A DNA stretch of 64,000 nucleotides, taken from Thiomargarita sp. GTDB taxonomy: Bacteria; Pseudomonadota; Gammaproteobacteria; Beggiatoales; Beggiatoaceae. Of this stretch, positions 18,535-26,675 are shown in pieces. How positions within the stretch are numbered: position 1 is the stretch's first letter; each line of letters starts with the position of its first letter. The DNA is taken from positions 1 to 64,000 of the forward strand of contig DYRG01000006.1 in the NCBI GenBank assembly GCA_020718845.1, written 5' to 3'. The notes under the pieces are model-generated. The model searched no databases and had not been told where the DNA came from. It was given only the letters and a program-made list of their open reading frames with translations. Both the position numbers and the translations under genes were made by a program.

Positions 18535-18586
18535 ACATTAATACATATTGCAGTGTTTCAAAAACAACCATTAAAAGGAAAGAAAA

Positions 18587-19186
18587 ATGTCATTTAGCGA
18601 TTATAAAACATTGGCACAAGTTCAAACATTATTTCAAATAAAATACCAAGAAACTTCTTTTGTAAAAAATATCCCGATAGAAATATCATTGCAATTTATT
18701 GAAGAATTAAATTTCAATATAAATCAATTAGATGCTTTTTCATCGGAAGCGGCACGTTGTGAATTAATTATTTTACCCATTTTAAGAGAATGTTATAAGA
18801 AAATTGCTGTAAAATGTTCTTTATGGGTGCAAAAATCTTTAAATTATGATCAAGTTTTAAATGGTACGCCAGACTATATGATTTCTAAACGTTCACCTTT
18901 AGGAAAAACCGTTTTAAGTTATCCGTTATTAATGATTGCTGAGGCAAAGAAAAACGATTTCAATCAAGGTTGGGCACAATGCTTGGCTGAACTCATTGCT
19001 TCTCAAAAACTCAATCAAAATCAACAACCTATTTATGGAATCGTGACCGATGGAAAATATTGGGAATTTGGTTTTTTAGAACAAGATATTTTTACTAAAA
19101 ATACTAAAAGTTATACAATCGATAATTTATCAGATTTATTTGCGGGATTAAATGACATTTTCTCACGCATCGAAGAAATGATTTAA
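18587..19186 (+). CDS. PD-(D/E)XK nuclease-like protein
   Basis: A 199-residue protein with SEAARCELIILPIL (Glu59), then GTPDYMISKRS (Asp96), then LLMIAEAKKNDFNQGWAQC (Glu119, Lys121, Gln131). The Asp-x(n)-Glu-x-Lys pattern followed by a helix with Gln is the PD-(D/E)XK nuclease core seen in restriction-like proteins. The family is familiar as short uncharacterised proteins, common in cyanobacteria and sulfur bacteria. It has its own ribosome site (AAAGGAAAG at about 18572-18580) and is separated from the ATPase/DUF3226 pair by two palindromes, so membership in one operon is uncertain. Confidence 0.78.
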   Translation: MSFSDYKTLAQVQTLFQIKYQETSFVKNIPIEISLQFIEELNFNINQLDAFSSEAARCELIILPILRECYKKIAVKCSLWVQKSLNYDQVLNGTPDYMISKRSPLGKTVLSYPLLMIAEAKKNDFNQGWAQCLAELIASQKLNQNQQPIYGIVTDGKYWEFGFLEQDIFTKNTKSYTIDNLSDLFAGLNDIFSRIEEMI

Positions 19187-19486
19187 AATTCGCTCATTCA
19201 CAACAACTCTTTTCGTATAGCAATAAAAGAGCGAAATAATTAATAAGTTTTCTAAGAAAGGTAATTTTATGCAAAGATTTGATTTAGTTTAAACACAGAG
19301 TTAAATTTCTTTTAAACTTTTAAAACACAGCTATTCAAGAAATCGCCCCTTAAAAATCACAAAAAAACCGACACATTCAGAGAATATGTCGGAGAGAGGT
19401 TTTTTATGAAAAAGATGGGGATTTTGTTATCCCCTTTAGAATGCGCAATCTTGTGGATTTTGCACTCTAAAAATGGTTTCTAGCGA
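19187..19486. other. Intergenic region with several hairpins
   Basis: Besides the apr terminator it contains a hairpin GGGGAT/ATCCCC (19417-19422 with 19429-19434) and a weaker one at about 19437-19469, both between the terminator and the aprA stop. A short ATG frame at 19269-19292 ends after seven codons despite an AAGAAAGG ribosome site; it could be the start of a lost gene. Confidence 0.5.
19361..19392 (-). terminator. Rho-independent terminator of aprBA
   Basis: Read on the minus strand, CCGACATATT pairs with AATGTGTCGG (positions 19383-19392 and 19368-19378) and is followed by seven T residues (19361-19367). It lies about 95 nt after the aprA stop. Confidence 0.9.
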
Positions 19487-21502
19487 TTAATGACTGCCCG
19501 CTTTGAAGAGTTTGGATTTGTCAACTAAATCAACGTGTGCGCGTTTGAAGACAGTCCATTTCTTGGTGGTTTTGTCATACACTGAATTCACAAAACATTT
19601 CCAGTTTTGTTCATCAACGAAGTTCTTATCCATACGATAGTAGAAACCAGGGTAACGGCTTTCTTCACGGAATTGGATATGTTTCATGTGAGCTTCAGCA
19701 GTTAAAATACGGTGGTAGTTTTCCCAAGCGCGGAGCAATTCGTGTAAGTCTTTTGCACGCATTTTCTCTGCATCTTCTTTCAACATTTCCAATTTTTCTT
19801 CTGCAACCGTCAACATATGACTGTTTGTGGTGTAATAAGTTGCAACACCCGCCACATATTCATCCATAATTTTTTGCAAACGGAATTGCAACATTTTTGG
19901 CGTAATATAATGAGGATTTACATCAATTGCAGTGGTGTAATCTTTGTGTTGTAAGAAGTTACGAACGGGTTTGTAGATTTCTTCTACTAATTGCTCAACA
20001 GAAGCATCTAATTCTGGTTGATAGTCTTTGTTATCAATCGCGTATTTCACCATTGATTTTGCTGCCATCCGACCTTCAGCGTGTGAACCAGAAGAGAATT
20101 TGTGACCAGATGCGCCCACGCCGTCGCCAGCTGTGAATAAACCTTTCACGGTGGTCATTGAGCGATAGCCCCAGTTCCAACCTTTTGGTAAATGCGCAGG
20201 AATGCCGTCGCCTAAACCTTCTTCGCTTGGTGCGCCAACGTCGGTTGGACCAGAAACCCAAATGCCGCAACAACCTGAATGTGAACCCAATAAGTACGGT
20301 TCGGTAGGCATTAATTCAGAGTTTTTCTTCTCTGGTTCAATGTTTTCGCCAACCCAAATACCGCATTGACCGATACACATATCTAAGAAATCTTCCCACG
20401 CTTCAGCTTCTAAGTGCTTGACTTCACGAGGAGAGAGGGTTTCGCGTAATTTAGCGAGCGCGGTAACGGTATCCATGTAAATAGGACCGCGACCTTCTTT
20501 CATTTCTTTTAACATCAAGTGGTTACGTAAGCAAGATGCTGGAACGGCTGCTTGACCATACGGAGGATAGTCATTCAACATTTCTTTGTTGCGAACCATG
20601 TAGACTTCGCCTTCAGCGTTGATTGCTTGTGATTTGAACAACAAGAACCATGCGCCCACAGGACCGTAACCGTCTTTGAAACGTGCTGGGACGAAACGGT
20701 TTTCCATCATGGTCAATTCTGCACCGGCTTCGGCAGCCATCGTGTAGGTTGAACCTGCGTTCCATACGGGATACCAAGCGCGACCTTGACCTTCACCGAC
20801 TGAACGAGGACGGAATAAGTTCACGCAACCGCCCGCTGCTAATAAAATCGCTTTTGCTTTATAAACAACGACTTTGTGATCACGAGTTGAGAAACCAACC
20901 GCGCCCGCGATGCGAGAAGGATCGTTTTTGTCGTTGACTAATTTAACGATGAAAATCCGTTCTTGGATGCGATCAGAGCCGAGAGCTTTTTTAGCGGCTT
21001 CAGCGACGATCCATTTGTAAGATTCACCGTTGATCATGATTTGCCATTTACCAGAACGCACGGGTTTGCCGCCGTCTTTCAATGCTGGCAAGCCTTTAGA
21101 ACCGTCATGACGTTCGCCCGCTTCGTCAGTTTTCCAAATAGGCAAGCCCCATTCTTCAAATAAATGAACAGATTCATCAACATGGCGACCTAAGTCGTAT
21201 GCTAAATCGTCACGGGTAATGCCCATTAAATCGTTAGAAACCATGCGAGCATAGTCAGCAGGGTCTTGTTCAGAACCGATGTAAGTGTTAATTGCAGACA
21301 AACCTTGCGCAACCGCACCAGAACGATCCATCGCAGCTTTATCAACTAATTTGATTTTGAGATCAACGCCGGTGGCTTTTTTAGCGGCTTCCGCCCAACG
21401 CATGATTTCGAAACCCGCGCCGCAGCACGCCATCCCACCACCAATCAATAAAATATCAACTTCTTCTTGAACAACTTCAGGATTACCGAAAGTACCAGAC
21501 AT
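19487..21502 (-). CDS. aprA: Adenylylsulfate reductase alpha subunit
   Basis: The FAD subunit of APS reductase, which in sulfur oxidisers runs in reverse, joining sulfite and AMP to APS. The 671-residue protein has an N-terminal dinucleotide motif LLIGGGMACCGAG (residues 18-30), an AQGLSAINTY segment, and the active-site GSHSGCCGIWVSGP and TAGDGVGASGHKFSSGSHAEGR regions. It follows aprB after 41 nt with ribosome site GAGGA. Downstream there is a strong terminator and no aprM or qmo gene, so the membrane electron partner must be encoded elsewhere. Base composition is closer to balanced than in most neighbours, as expected for a highly expressed gene. Confidence 0.97.
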   Translation of the reverse strand: MSGTFGNPEVVQEEVDILLIGGGMACCGAGFEIMRWAEAAKKATGVDLKIKLVDKAAMDRSGAVAQGLSAINTYIGSEQDPADYARMVSNDLMGITRDDLAYDLGRHVDESVHLFEEWGLPIWKTDEAGERHDGSKGLPALKDGGKPVRSGKWQIMINGESYKWIVAEAAKKALGSDRIQERIFIVKLVNDKNDPSRIAGAVGFSTRDHKVVVYKAKAILLAAGGCVNLFRPRSVGEGQGRAWYPVWNAGSTYTMAAEAGAELTMMENRFVPARFKDGYGPVGAWFLLFKSQAINAEGEVYMVRNKEMLNDYPPYGQAAVPASCLRNHLMLKEMKEGRGPIYMDTVTALAKLRETLSPREVKHLEAEAWEDFLDMCIGQCGIWVGENIEPEKKNSELMPTEPYLLGSHSGCCGIWVSGPTDVGAPSEEGLGDGIPAHLPKGWNWGYRSMTTVKGLFTAGDGVGASGHKFSSGSHAEGRMAAKSMVKYAIDNKDYQPELDASVEQLVEEIYKPVRNFLQHKDYTTAIDVNPHYITPKMLQFRLQKIMDEYVAGVATYYTTNSHMLTVAEEKLEMLKEDAEKMRAKDLHELLRAWENYHRILTAEAHMKHIQFREESRYPGFYYRMDKNFVDEQNWKCFVNSVYDKTTKKWTVFKRAHVDLVDKSKLFKAGSH

Positions 21503-21543
21503 ATTAAAAATCCTCGTAAAATTAAATACTTGAGATGAATAAA

Positions 21544-22011
21544 TTAAACACGAATTAATTCGCTAGGATTGCCCGCACGATAACCGTTTTCGCTATTGAA
21601 AAAGCCGCTGGAATCTAATTTAGACCAGTCTGCTTCAGGTTTGCCAGCGTAAGGTTCGATAGAGCCTTCTGGCGTGGTACGAATGGGGAATTTGAAGCGT
21701 TTGAGCGTGCCGTTGCGGAATTTGATCGTCCACATAATGGAATCGCCGCCGCGTAAAGGTTGGACAGAACCGCCCAAAGGGACGATGTCAGCGTAGTGAC
21801 GCGCTTCGATAGCATTTTGAGGGCAGATTTTCACACAAGAATAGCATTCCCAGCATTGCTCGGGTTCTTGGTTGAAGGCTTTCATGACGTGACCGGTTTC
21901 AGAGCCGTCTTTGTCTAATTTCATCAAATCGTGTGGACAGATATACATACAAGCGGTTTTGTCGCCGCCCTTGCAGCCGTCGCATTTGTCAGTACGCACA
22001 TAAGTTGGCAT
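21544..22011 (-). CDS. aprB: Adenylylsulfate reductase beta subunit
   Basis: A 155-residue iron-sulfur subunit carrying electrons to or from the AprA flavin. Two [4Fe-4S] ligand sets are visible: Cys10, Cys13, Cys21, Cys25 and Cys53, Cys56, Cys59, Cys63. The C-terminal extension that wraps AprA is present (ending FFNSENGYRAGNPSELIRV). A strong ribosome site AAGGAGA lies just upstream, and it is the first gene of the aprBA operon. Confidence 0.97.
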   Translation of the reverse strand: MPTYVRTDKCDGCKGGDKTACMYICPHDLMKLDKDGSETGHVMKAFNQEPEQCWECYSCVKICPQNAIEARHYADIVPLGGSVQPLRGGDSIMWTIKFRNGTLKRFKFPIRTTPEGSIEPYAGKPEADWSKLDSSGFFNSENGYRAGNPSELIRV

Positions 22012-22217
22012 TAGTGTTCTCCTTGGTTGAACGAATAAATGAAAAATCGTGGGCTATTATTTATCAGTGAATCCTTAAATGCTATTTGATTTATTCTTAT
22101 GCCTTATAAACTCGCTTTATTAGCTTTTTTTGTACGTTTATATAACCAACTAAAATACTCTGGTATTTTATCTCACCAAATTTCCTCTTGACTTTCATTT
22201 TTTGGCGTACAACGAGC

Positions 22218-22310
22218 GGTAGTGATCAAATTGAGATGCTGGTTAAATCTATAATTTACTGAAAATAAACATAAAATACGCAAAACCATCTCTTGCTTTT
22301 GATCATTACT
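22218..22310. repeat. MITE-like palindrome-ended repeat, copy B
   Basis: A 93 bp element beginning GGTAGTGATCAAATTGAGATG and ending with CATCTC ... TTTTGATCATTACT. The interior is nearly identical to copy A (14251-14332) for over 60 bp, including CTATAATTTACTGAAAATAA. The outermost bases of the right end have decayed. It lies 5 bp beyond the lpxH stop and about 200 bp upstream of aprB. Confidence 0.9.
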
Positions 22311-22315
22311 GAGAA

Positions 22316-23044
22316 TTAAAAATACTCTAAATGGAAGTCTTGACCATTGAAAATTAGAGCATTTCCGCGTTCATACCATGCGTCGAGCACAAATCTATGT
22401 GCAACATCTTGATTTAATTTAAATTTATGATGATTTGGGCGATGAGTGTGACCGTGAATTAAATGCGTTACTTGATATTTTTGCATGATTTCCTCAACGG
22501 TTTGTTGAGAAACATCCATAATTTCACGCGATTTCTTTTGAGTTTCTTGACGGCTTTTTTGACGAACCTGACGTGAAACAAATCGTCGCACAAACAAAGG
22601 TAACATTAAATAGAATTTTTGGATATATTGATTATGTGGTTTTAAACGCCATTTTTTCCATTTTTGATAAGCAAGATCGTCTGTGCAAAGATTATCACCG
22701 TGCATTAATAAGATATTGATTTTATTTAAATTTATAACAACTTCATCATCGAGCAATTGACAACCTGTTTGTTGAGCAAATCCTTTCCCAACTAAAAAAT
22801 CTCGATTGCCGCGAATGAAATAAATCGGGACACCATTTGAAGTAATATTTTTTAAAGAACGCAGTATTTCAAGATAGACGAGGTTGTTCTCATCATCGCC
22901 ATGCCAAAATTCAAACAAATCCCCCAAAATATACAAACCCGCCGAGTATTTCACACGACGGGTTAGAAAAGTTTGAAACGCCTCAATGAGCGCGGGATGT
23001 CGCTCATCGAGGTGAATATCGGCAATAAACAGTGTTTCAGCCAT
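22316..23044 (-). CDS. lpxH: UDP-2,3-diacylglucosamine diphosphatase
   Basis: A calcineurin-fold metallophosphatase that releases lipid X in lipid A synthesis at the inner membrane. Metal ligands appear in order: DIH (Asp9, His11), GDLFEFW (Asp42), GNRDF, MHGD and GHTHRP. The 242-residue length matches LpxH. Its ATG overlaps the stop of the upstream cyclophilin gene by one base (TAATG), so the two are coupled. The organism therefore makes lipopolysaccharide by the classical route. Confidence 0.95.
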   Translation of the reverse strand: MAETLFIADIHLDERHPALIEAFQTFLTRRVKYSAGLYILGDLFEFWHGDDENNLVYLEILRSLKNITSNGVPIYFIRGNRDFLVGKGFAQQTGCQLLDDEVVINLNKINILLMHGDNLCTDDLAYQKWKKWRLKPHNQYIQKFYLMLPLFVRRFVSRQVRQKSRQETQKKSREIMDVSQQTVEEIMQKYQVTHLIHGHTHRPNHHKFKLNQDVAHRFVLDAWYERGNALIFNGQDFHLEYF

Positions 23045-24234
23045 TATTCTGCCGCAGGTTCATCGGGAGCATCTCCCCCTTTATCAGCGTCTTTTGCTTT
23101 GCTAGGTGCTTTTTTATCCTCTTTTTTCTCTACCTTTTTGCTATCAGTTTTTTTGGTTTCTACGGATTTTTTTGCATCTTGTTTTTCTTCAGCTTTATCG
23201 GCAGCTTTATCGGCAGCGTCTTCGGCGGCATCAGCGGCGGCTTCGTCATCTACGGGTGTTTCTTTTTTCTCCGATTTTTTCTCTGATTTTTTAGTAGAAA
23301 CTTTCGCGTTTTTCTTATCCGATTTTTCAGAAGCAGCTTCATCGGCGGCGGCATCGGCAGCGTCTTCGGCAGCATCAGCAGCGGCTTCATCATCTAAGGG
23401 TGTTTCTTTTTTCTCAGATTTTTTCTCTGATTTTTTAGTAGAAACTTTCGCGTTTTTCTTATCCGATTTTTCAGAAGCAGCTTTATCAGCGGCGGCATCG
23501 GCAGCGTCTTCGGCGGCATCAGCGGCGGCTTCGTCATCTACTTTCTTATCTTTTTTCTCTGATTTCTTCTCAGATTTTTTCTCGGTTTTTTTGTCTTCTT
23601 TATCTAATTTAGCGTCAGTTTTCTTATCTTTGCCGACTGCTTTTTTAGAAGGTTTAGATTCTTCTTTTAGTGTAACGCTTTCTATGATCACTGGATCGAC
23701 AGGAAAATATTTGAAGGGACCCTCTTGATTAGTTTCTACTTCTTGGATTTGTTCAAGGACATCCATGCCTTTAGTGACTTTCGCAAAAACAGCATAACCC
23801 CATGTTTTAGAATCAGTTTTTCCGGTAAAATCTAATGTTTTGTTATCTTTCATATTAATGAAAAATTGAGAAGTGCCAGAATGGGGTTCAGCTTTACGCG
23901 CAACGGCGACAGTTCCTTTGGTATTTTTTACGCCATTATTGGCTTCATTTGCAACAGCGGGATGAGTAGTTTCTTTTTTAGTTTGCTTATCATCATAACC
24001 ACCGCCTTGAATCGTATAATCAGGGATTACGCGGTGAATGATGGTATTATCATAGAAACCGTCTTTCACATAATTGAGAAAGTTTTCTACGCTTTTTGGC
24101 GCTTTATCAGGCATGAGTTCAAATACGATCATGCCTTTGTTGGTTTGTAATTCGACTTGCGGTTTATCTGCCGCGTAAAGATTAGAAATATTAAACGTTC
24201 CTATCAACATAAGAACTGGAAAGAAAGATTTCAT
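23044..24234 (-). CDS. Secreted cyclophilin-type prolyl isomerase with Ala/Lys-rich repeat tail
   Basis: A signal peptide (MKSFFPVLMLIGTFNISNLYAA) precedes a cyclophilin domain of about 165 residues with GMIVFELMPDKAPKSVENF, IIHRVIPDYTIQGGG and SGTSQFFINM, so it should act on periplasmic proteins. After about residue 190 the protein becomes a low-complexity tail of Lys/Glu-rich stretches alternating with acidic Ala-rich stretches (DDEAAADAAEDAADAAAD), including two full and one partial 48-residue tandem repeats. The tail resembles histone-like or peptidoglycan-associated Ala/Lys tails; its role is unknown. ATG 24234 is preferred over GTG 24243 because of spacing to GGGG. A second cyclophilin gene lies just upstream. 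About 396 residues, twice the usual size. Confidence 0.93.
   Translation of the reverse strand: MKSFFPVLMLIGTFNISNLYAADKPQVELQTNKGMIVFELMPDKAPKSVENFLNYVKDGFYDNTIIHRVIPDYTIQGGGYDDKQTKKETTHPAVANEANNGVKNTKGTVAVARKAEPHSGTSQFFINMKDNKTLDFTGKTDSKTWGYAVFAKVTKGMDVLEQIQEVETNQEGPFKYFPVDPVIIESVTLKEESKPSKKAVGKDKKTDAKLDKEDKKTEKKSEKKSEKKDKKVDDEAAADAAEDAADAAADKAASEKSDKKNAKVSTKKSEKKSEKKETPLDDEAAADAAEDAADAAADEAASEKSDKKNAKVSTKKSEKKSEKKETPVDDEAAADAAEDAADKAADKAEEKQDAKKSVETKKTDSKKVEKKEDKKAPSKAKDADKGGDAPDEPAAE
23179..23541. repeat. 144 bp tandem repeats encoding the cyclophilin tail
   Basis: Two full units of 48 codons (23398-23541 and 23254-23397) and a partial third (to about 23179) encode DDEAAADAAEDAADAAAD followed by a Lys/Ser/Glu block. 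The first two units differ at few residues, so they are recent or homogenised duplications. Confidence 0.9.
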
Positions 24235-24302
24235 AAACAACACCCCGATTGTGGCAAAAAATACTCAATAAATTTAACAAAATATACCGAATCCAATTTT
24301 AT

Positions 24303-24335
24303 AAACCTACAAAGTTTTCAAAACCTTGTAGGTTT
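24303..24335. terminator. Palindrome between the two cyclophilin genes
   Basis: AAACCTACAA (24303-24312) pairs with TTGTAGGTTT (24326-24335). It lies just past the stop of the minus-strand ppiA and could end or attenuate that transcript; the T-run is short and interrupted. Confidence 0.5.
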
Positions 24336-24352
24336 TTGGAAAGAACAAAAAA

Positions 24353-24961
24353 CTATTTGGGTTGTTCGACCAAAGTGACTTTTTCAATGATCACCATTTC
24401 TTGAGGAGCGTCGGTAGGAAAAGGACCGCCGCGCCCTGTTTTAACGGCTTTGATTTTATCAACCACCTCCATGCCTTCAATAACCTTGCCAAACACCGCA
24501 TAGCCCCAGCCATCTTGCCCCGGATAATCTAAGAAGCCATTATCGCCCACATTGATAAAAAATTGCGCAGACGCGGAATGAGGCGCGCTGGTACGAGCCA
24601 TTGCGATGGAATATTTGACGTTTTTCAAGCCATTTTTCGCTTCATTTTGAATTTGAGCGCGAGTAGGTTTTTGTTGATATTTTTGATCGAAACCACCGCC
24701 TTGGATCATAAAATTACCGATCACGCGATGAAAAATCGTTCCGTCAAAAAAGCCGTCTTTGACATATTGCACGAAATTATCGACGGTTTTCGGTGCTTTT
24801 TCCGCATCGAGTTCGAGGGTAATCGTGCCTAAATTTGTTTGCATCTTAACCAAGTTTGCCTCCTTTTCGGCATACACCGACGCACTCCACAGCGCGCCGC
24901 ATAAAAAAATAACAGGAATCTGACGGATCATCTTAAACAAATGCCAAGTTTTTTGCATCAT
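24353..24961 (-). CDS. ppiA: Periplasmic cyclophilin-type peptidyl-prolyl isomerase
   Basis: A 202-residue cyclophilin with an N-terminal signal peptide (hydrophobic IRQIPVIFLCGALWSASVYA) and the domain landmarks TNLGTITLELDAEKAPKTV, IFHRVIGNFMIQGGG and SASAQFFINV. It should speed cis-trans proline isomerisation in periplasmic proteins. ATG 24961 is chosen because GAGAG sits 7 nt upstream; an ATG at 24991 is possible. It is a close paralogue of the following gene but lacks the repeat tail, which suggests a tandem duplication. Confidence 0.92.
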   Translation of the reverse strand: MMQKTWHLFKMIRQIPVIFLCGALWSASVYAEKEANLVKMQTNLGTITLELDAEKAPKTVDNFVQYVKDGFFDGTIFHRVIGNFMIQGGGFDQKYQQKPTRAQIQNEAKNGLKNVKYSIAMARTSAPHSASAQFFINVGDNGFLDYPGQDGWGYAVFGKVIEGMEVVDKIKAVKTGRGGPFPTDAPQEMVIIEKVTLVEQPK

Positions 24962-25271
24962 CGTTTGCTCTCTTTGAGGGTAAGTTTTCATAAAAAGGAC
25001 TTACTCTAACAATAATTAACAAATAAATCAAGATGTTAAATATCGATCCAAACTTAAAAAGTTCGAGACATTTCCGATTTTATTTATGATTAAAAATCAC
25101 CGACAAATGTGAGAGCATTATTTGTGGTAAAAAATGATGGTGTATGCGATATTATATAAAATATTCCGTAGGTTGGATTGTAAATACAACATTTTATTAG
25201 AGTTTATACCCTAACTTACCTATAAATGATCTAATAAACCTATAATGCTAAAGAATTATGGAAAGTTTTAC

Positions 25272-25531
25272 CTTATAGTGTAATACCTATAAAGAGATGG
25301 GTAGTGATCAATAAGAGATGTTAGTGCATCAAATAGTCTTATGAAAATAAAAGAAAAACTCATAAAAATCATCTCTCATTTTTGATCACTACCAACTATT
25401 GGGCAATCATTAAAAAATATGTGAAGAAATATCGTCAATATTTTCCATCTCTTAAAGATACTCTTTCCTTTATTTTTAATTTTATCTTTTCTCCTTATAT
25501 ATTCATCTCTTTATAGGTATTACACTATAAG
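25272..25531. mobile_element. Small element with perfect 28 bp terminal inverted repeats
   Basis: Bases 25272-25299 and 25504-25531 are exact reverse complements over 28 bp. The 260 bp between and including them encode no protein. The left arm abuts MITE-like copy C at 25300, so one element appears nested in the other. The remainder of the 600 bp gap (24992-25593) is AT-rich with no gene. Part of the sequence recurs near 38371-38402. Confidence 0.8.
25300..25393. repeat. MITE-like palindrome-ended repeat, copy C
   Basis: A 94 bp element starting GGTAGTGATCAATAAGAGATG and ending with CATCTC... TTTTTGATCACTACC. Its ends match copies A and B, but its centre differs (it holds ATAGTCTTATGAAAATAAAA). 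Left and right arms pair over roughly 20 bases with a small mismatch. Confidence 0.88.
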
Positions 25532-25593
25532 TCAGAAAATATGTATTGAGAAAAAAGCGCATTGTAAATTGATTTAAACTAAAAAATCAAAAT

Positions 25594-26421
25594 TCATTTC
25601 TGGCAATTTGGACAGAAATAAGTCGAACGTTGACCTTGAGTGATTTGTTGAATTAAAGCGTTGCAATGATGGCAAGGTTGATCGTTTCTTCCATATACAT
25701 AGAGGAATTGCTTAAAATAACCCGCATTGCCTTCTGCATTGGTAAAATTACGAATAGTTGTGCCGCCTTGTTCTAAGGCTTTGTTTAAAGTTGAAATAAT
25801 TTCCTCACGAAGTTTCTCTGCTTCTTCAAAAGAAATGCTCACGCCTAAACGAGTCGGTAAAATCCCCGCATGAAATAAACTTTCACTCGCATAAATATTT
25901 CCCACGCCCACCACAATTTGATTTTCCATAATTAAGTTTTTGATAGGAACTCGACGACGTTTTAATTGTTGGTAGAAATATTCGGCATTAAAAGATTCCT
26001 CAAAAGGTTCAGGTCCAAAATGCGCTAAAAGTTTGTGTTGCAACGGATCGCCGTCAATTAAAACAATTACCCCAAAACGACGCGGATCGGTATAACGCAA
26101 AAGTTGACCATTTTCTAATAAAAAATCAATACAAACATGAGGTTGTAACGGTGTATTTTGAGGAAAAATCCGCAAACTTCCTGTCATGCCCAAATGAATG
26201 AGCAAATGCGTAATTTGTTGATTTTTTTGACATTTAAATAAAAGGTATTTTCCACGTCGTTTGAGTTCGATGATTTTAGATCGAGCAAGTTTCTCTGGTA
26301 AATCAGAGGAAATCGGTAATTTCAAACGCGGATCAATGATTTGTGCGGTTGAGAAAATTTGATTTAAAAGAGGGGTTTCTAAACCACGTCGGACGGTTTC
26401 AACTTCGGGTAATTCTGGCAT
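25594..26421 (-). CDS. mutM: Formamidopyrimidine-DNA glycosylase
   Basis: Excises oxidised purines such as 8-oxoguanine. The catalytic N-terminus MPELPEVETVRRGLE is intact, NLIMENQIVVGVGNIYASESLF gives the helix-two-turn-helix, and a C-terminal zinc finger with paired cysteines (CHHC ... CPNC) is present. At 275 residues it matches the family. It stands alone, 250 bp from a divergent gene. Confidence 0.97.
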   Translation of the reverse strand: MPELPEVETVRRGLETPLLNQIFSTAQIIDPRLKLPISSDLPEKLARSKIIELKRRGKYLLFKCQKNQQITHLLIHLGMTGSLRIFPQNTPLQPHVCIDFLLENGQLLRYTDPRRFGVIVLIDGDPLQHKLLAHFGPEPFEESFNAEYFYQQLKRRRVPIKNLIMENQIVVGVGNIYASESLFHAGILPTRLGVSISFEEAEKLREEIISTLNKALEQGGTTIRNFTNAEGNAGYFKQFLYVYGRNDQPCHHCNALIQQITQGQRSTYFCPNCQK

Positions 26422-26675
26422 ATTGAGAGCATAGCAAAAAGCATGGAAAGATCAGGCATTGTAACAGGAAGATGATGATTATTCCTAGACAAGTGAGGCT
26501 AAAAATGCGTACACTTAGCGTTTTAGCGAACGCCATATTGAAGTTGCGCAAAGTGTTTGAAATGAAAATAACCAAGCGTCAATTTACACTTGATCTCATT
26601 GAATATTAACGATTTTTAGTGCTCTGAGGGCGTTCCCGTTACCGTTCACACCTTACCGAAGATTTTCGACAAGCC

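Noticed and set aside
22973-23728. 251-codon Ala/Ser/Phe-rich plus frame
   Set aside because: It is the complement of the Lys/Ala repeats of the cyclophilin tail; the opposite strand has a signal peptide and a real domain.
14251-25393. Possible CRISPR repeats
   Set aside because: The three repeat copies are kilobases apart with no regular spacers and no cas genes.
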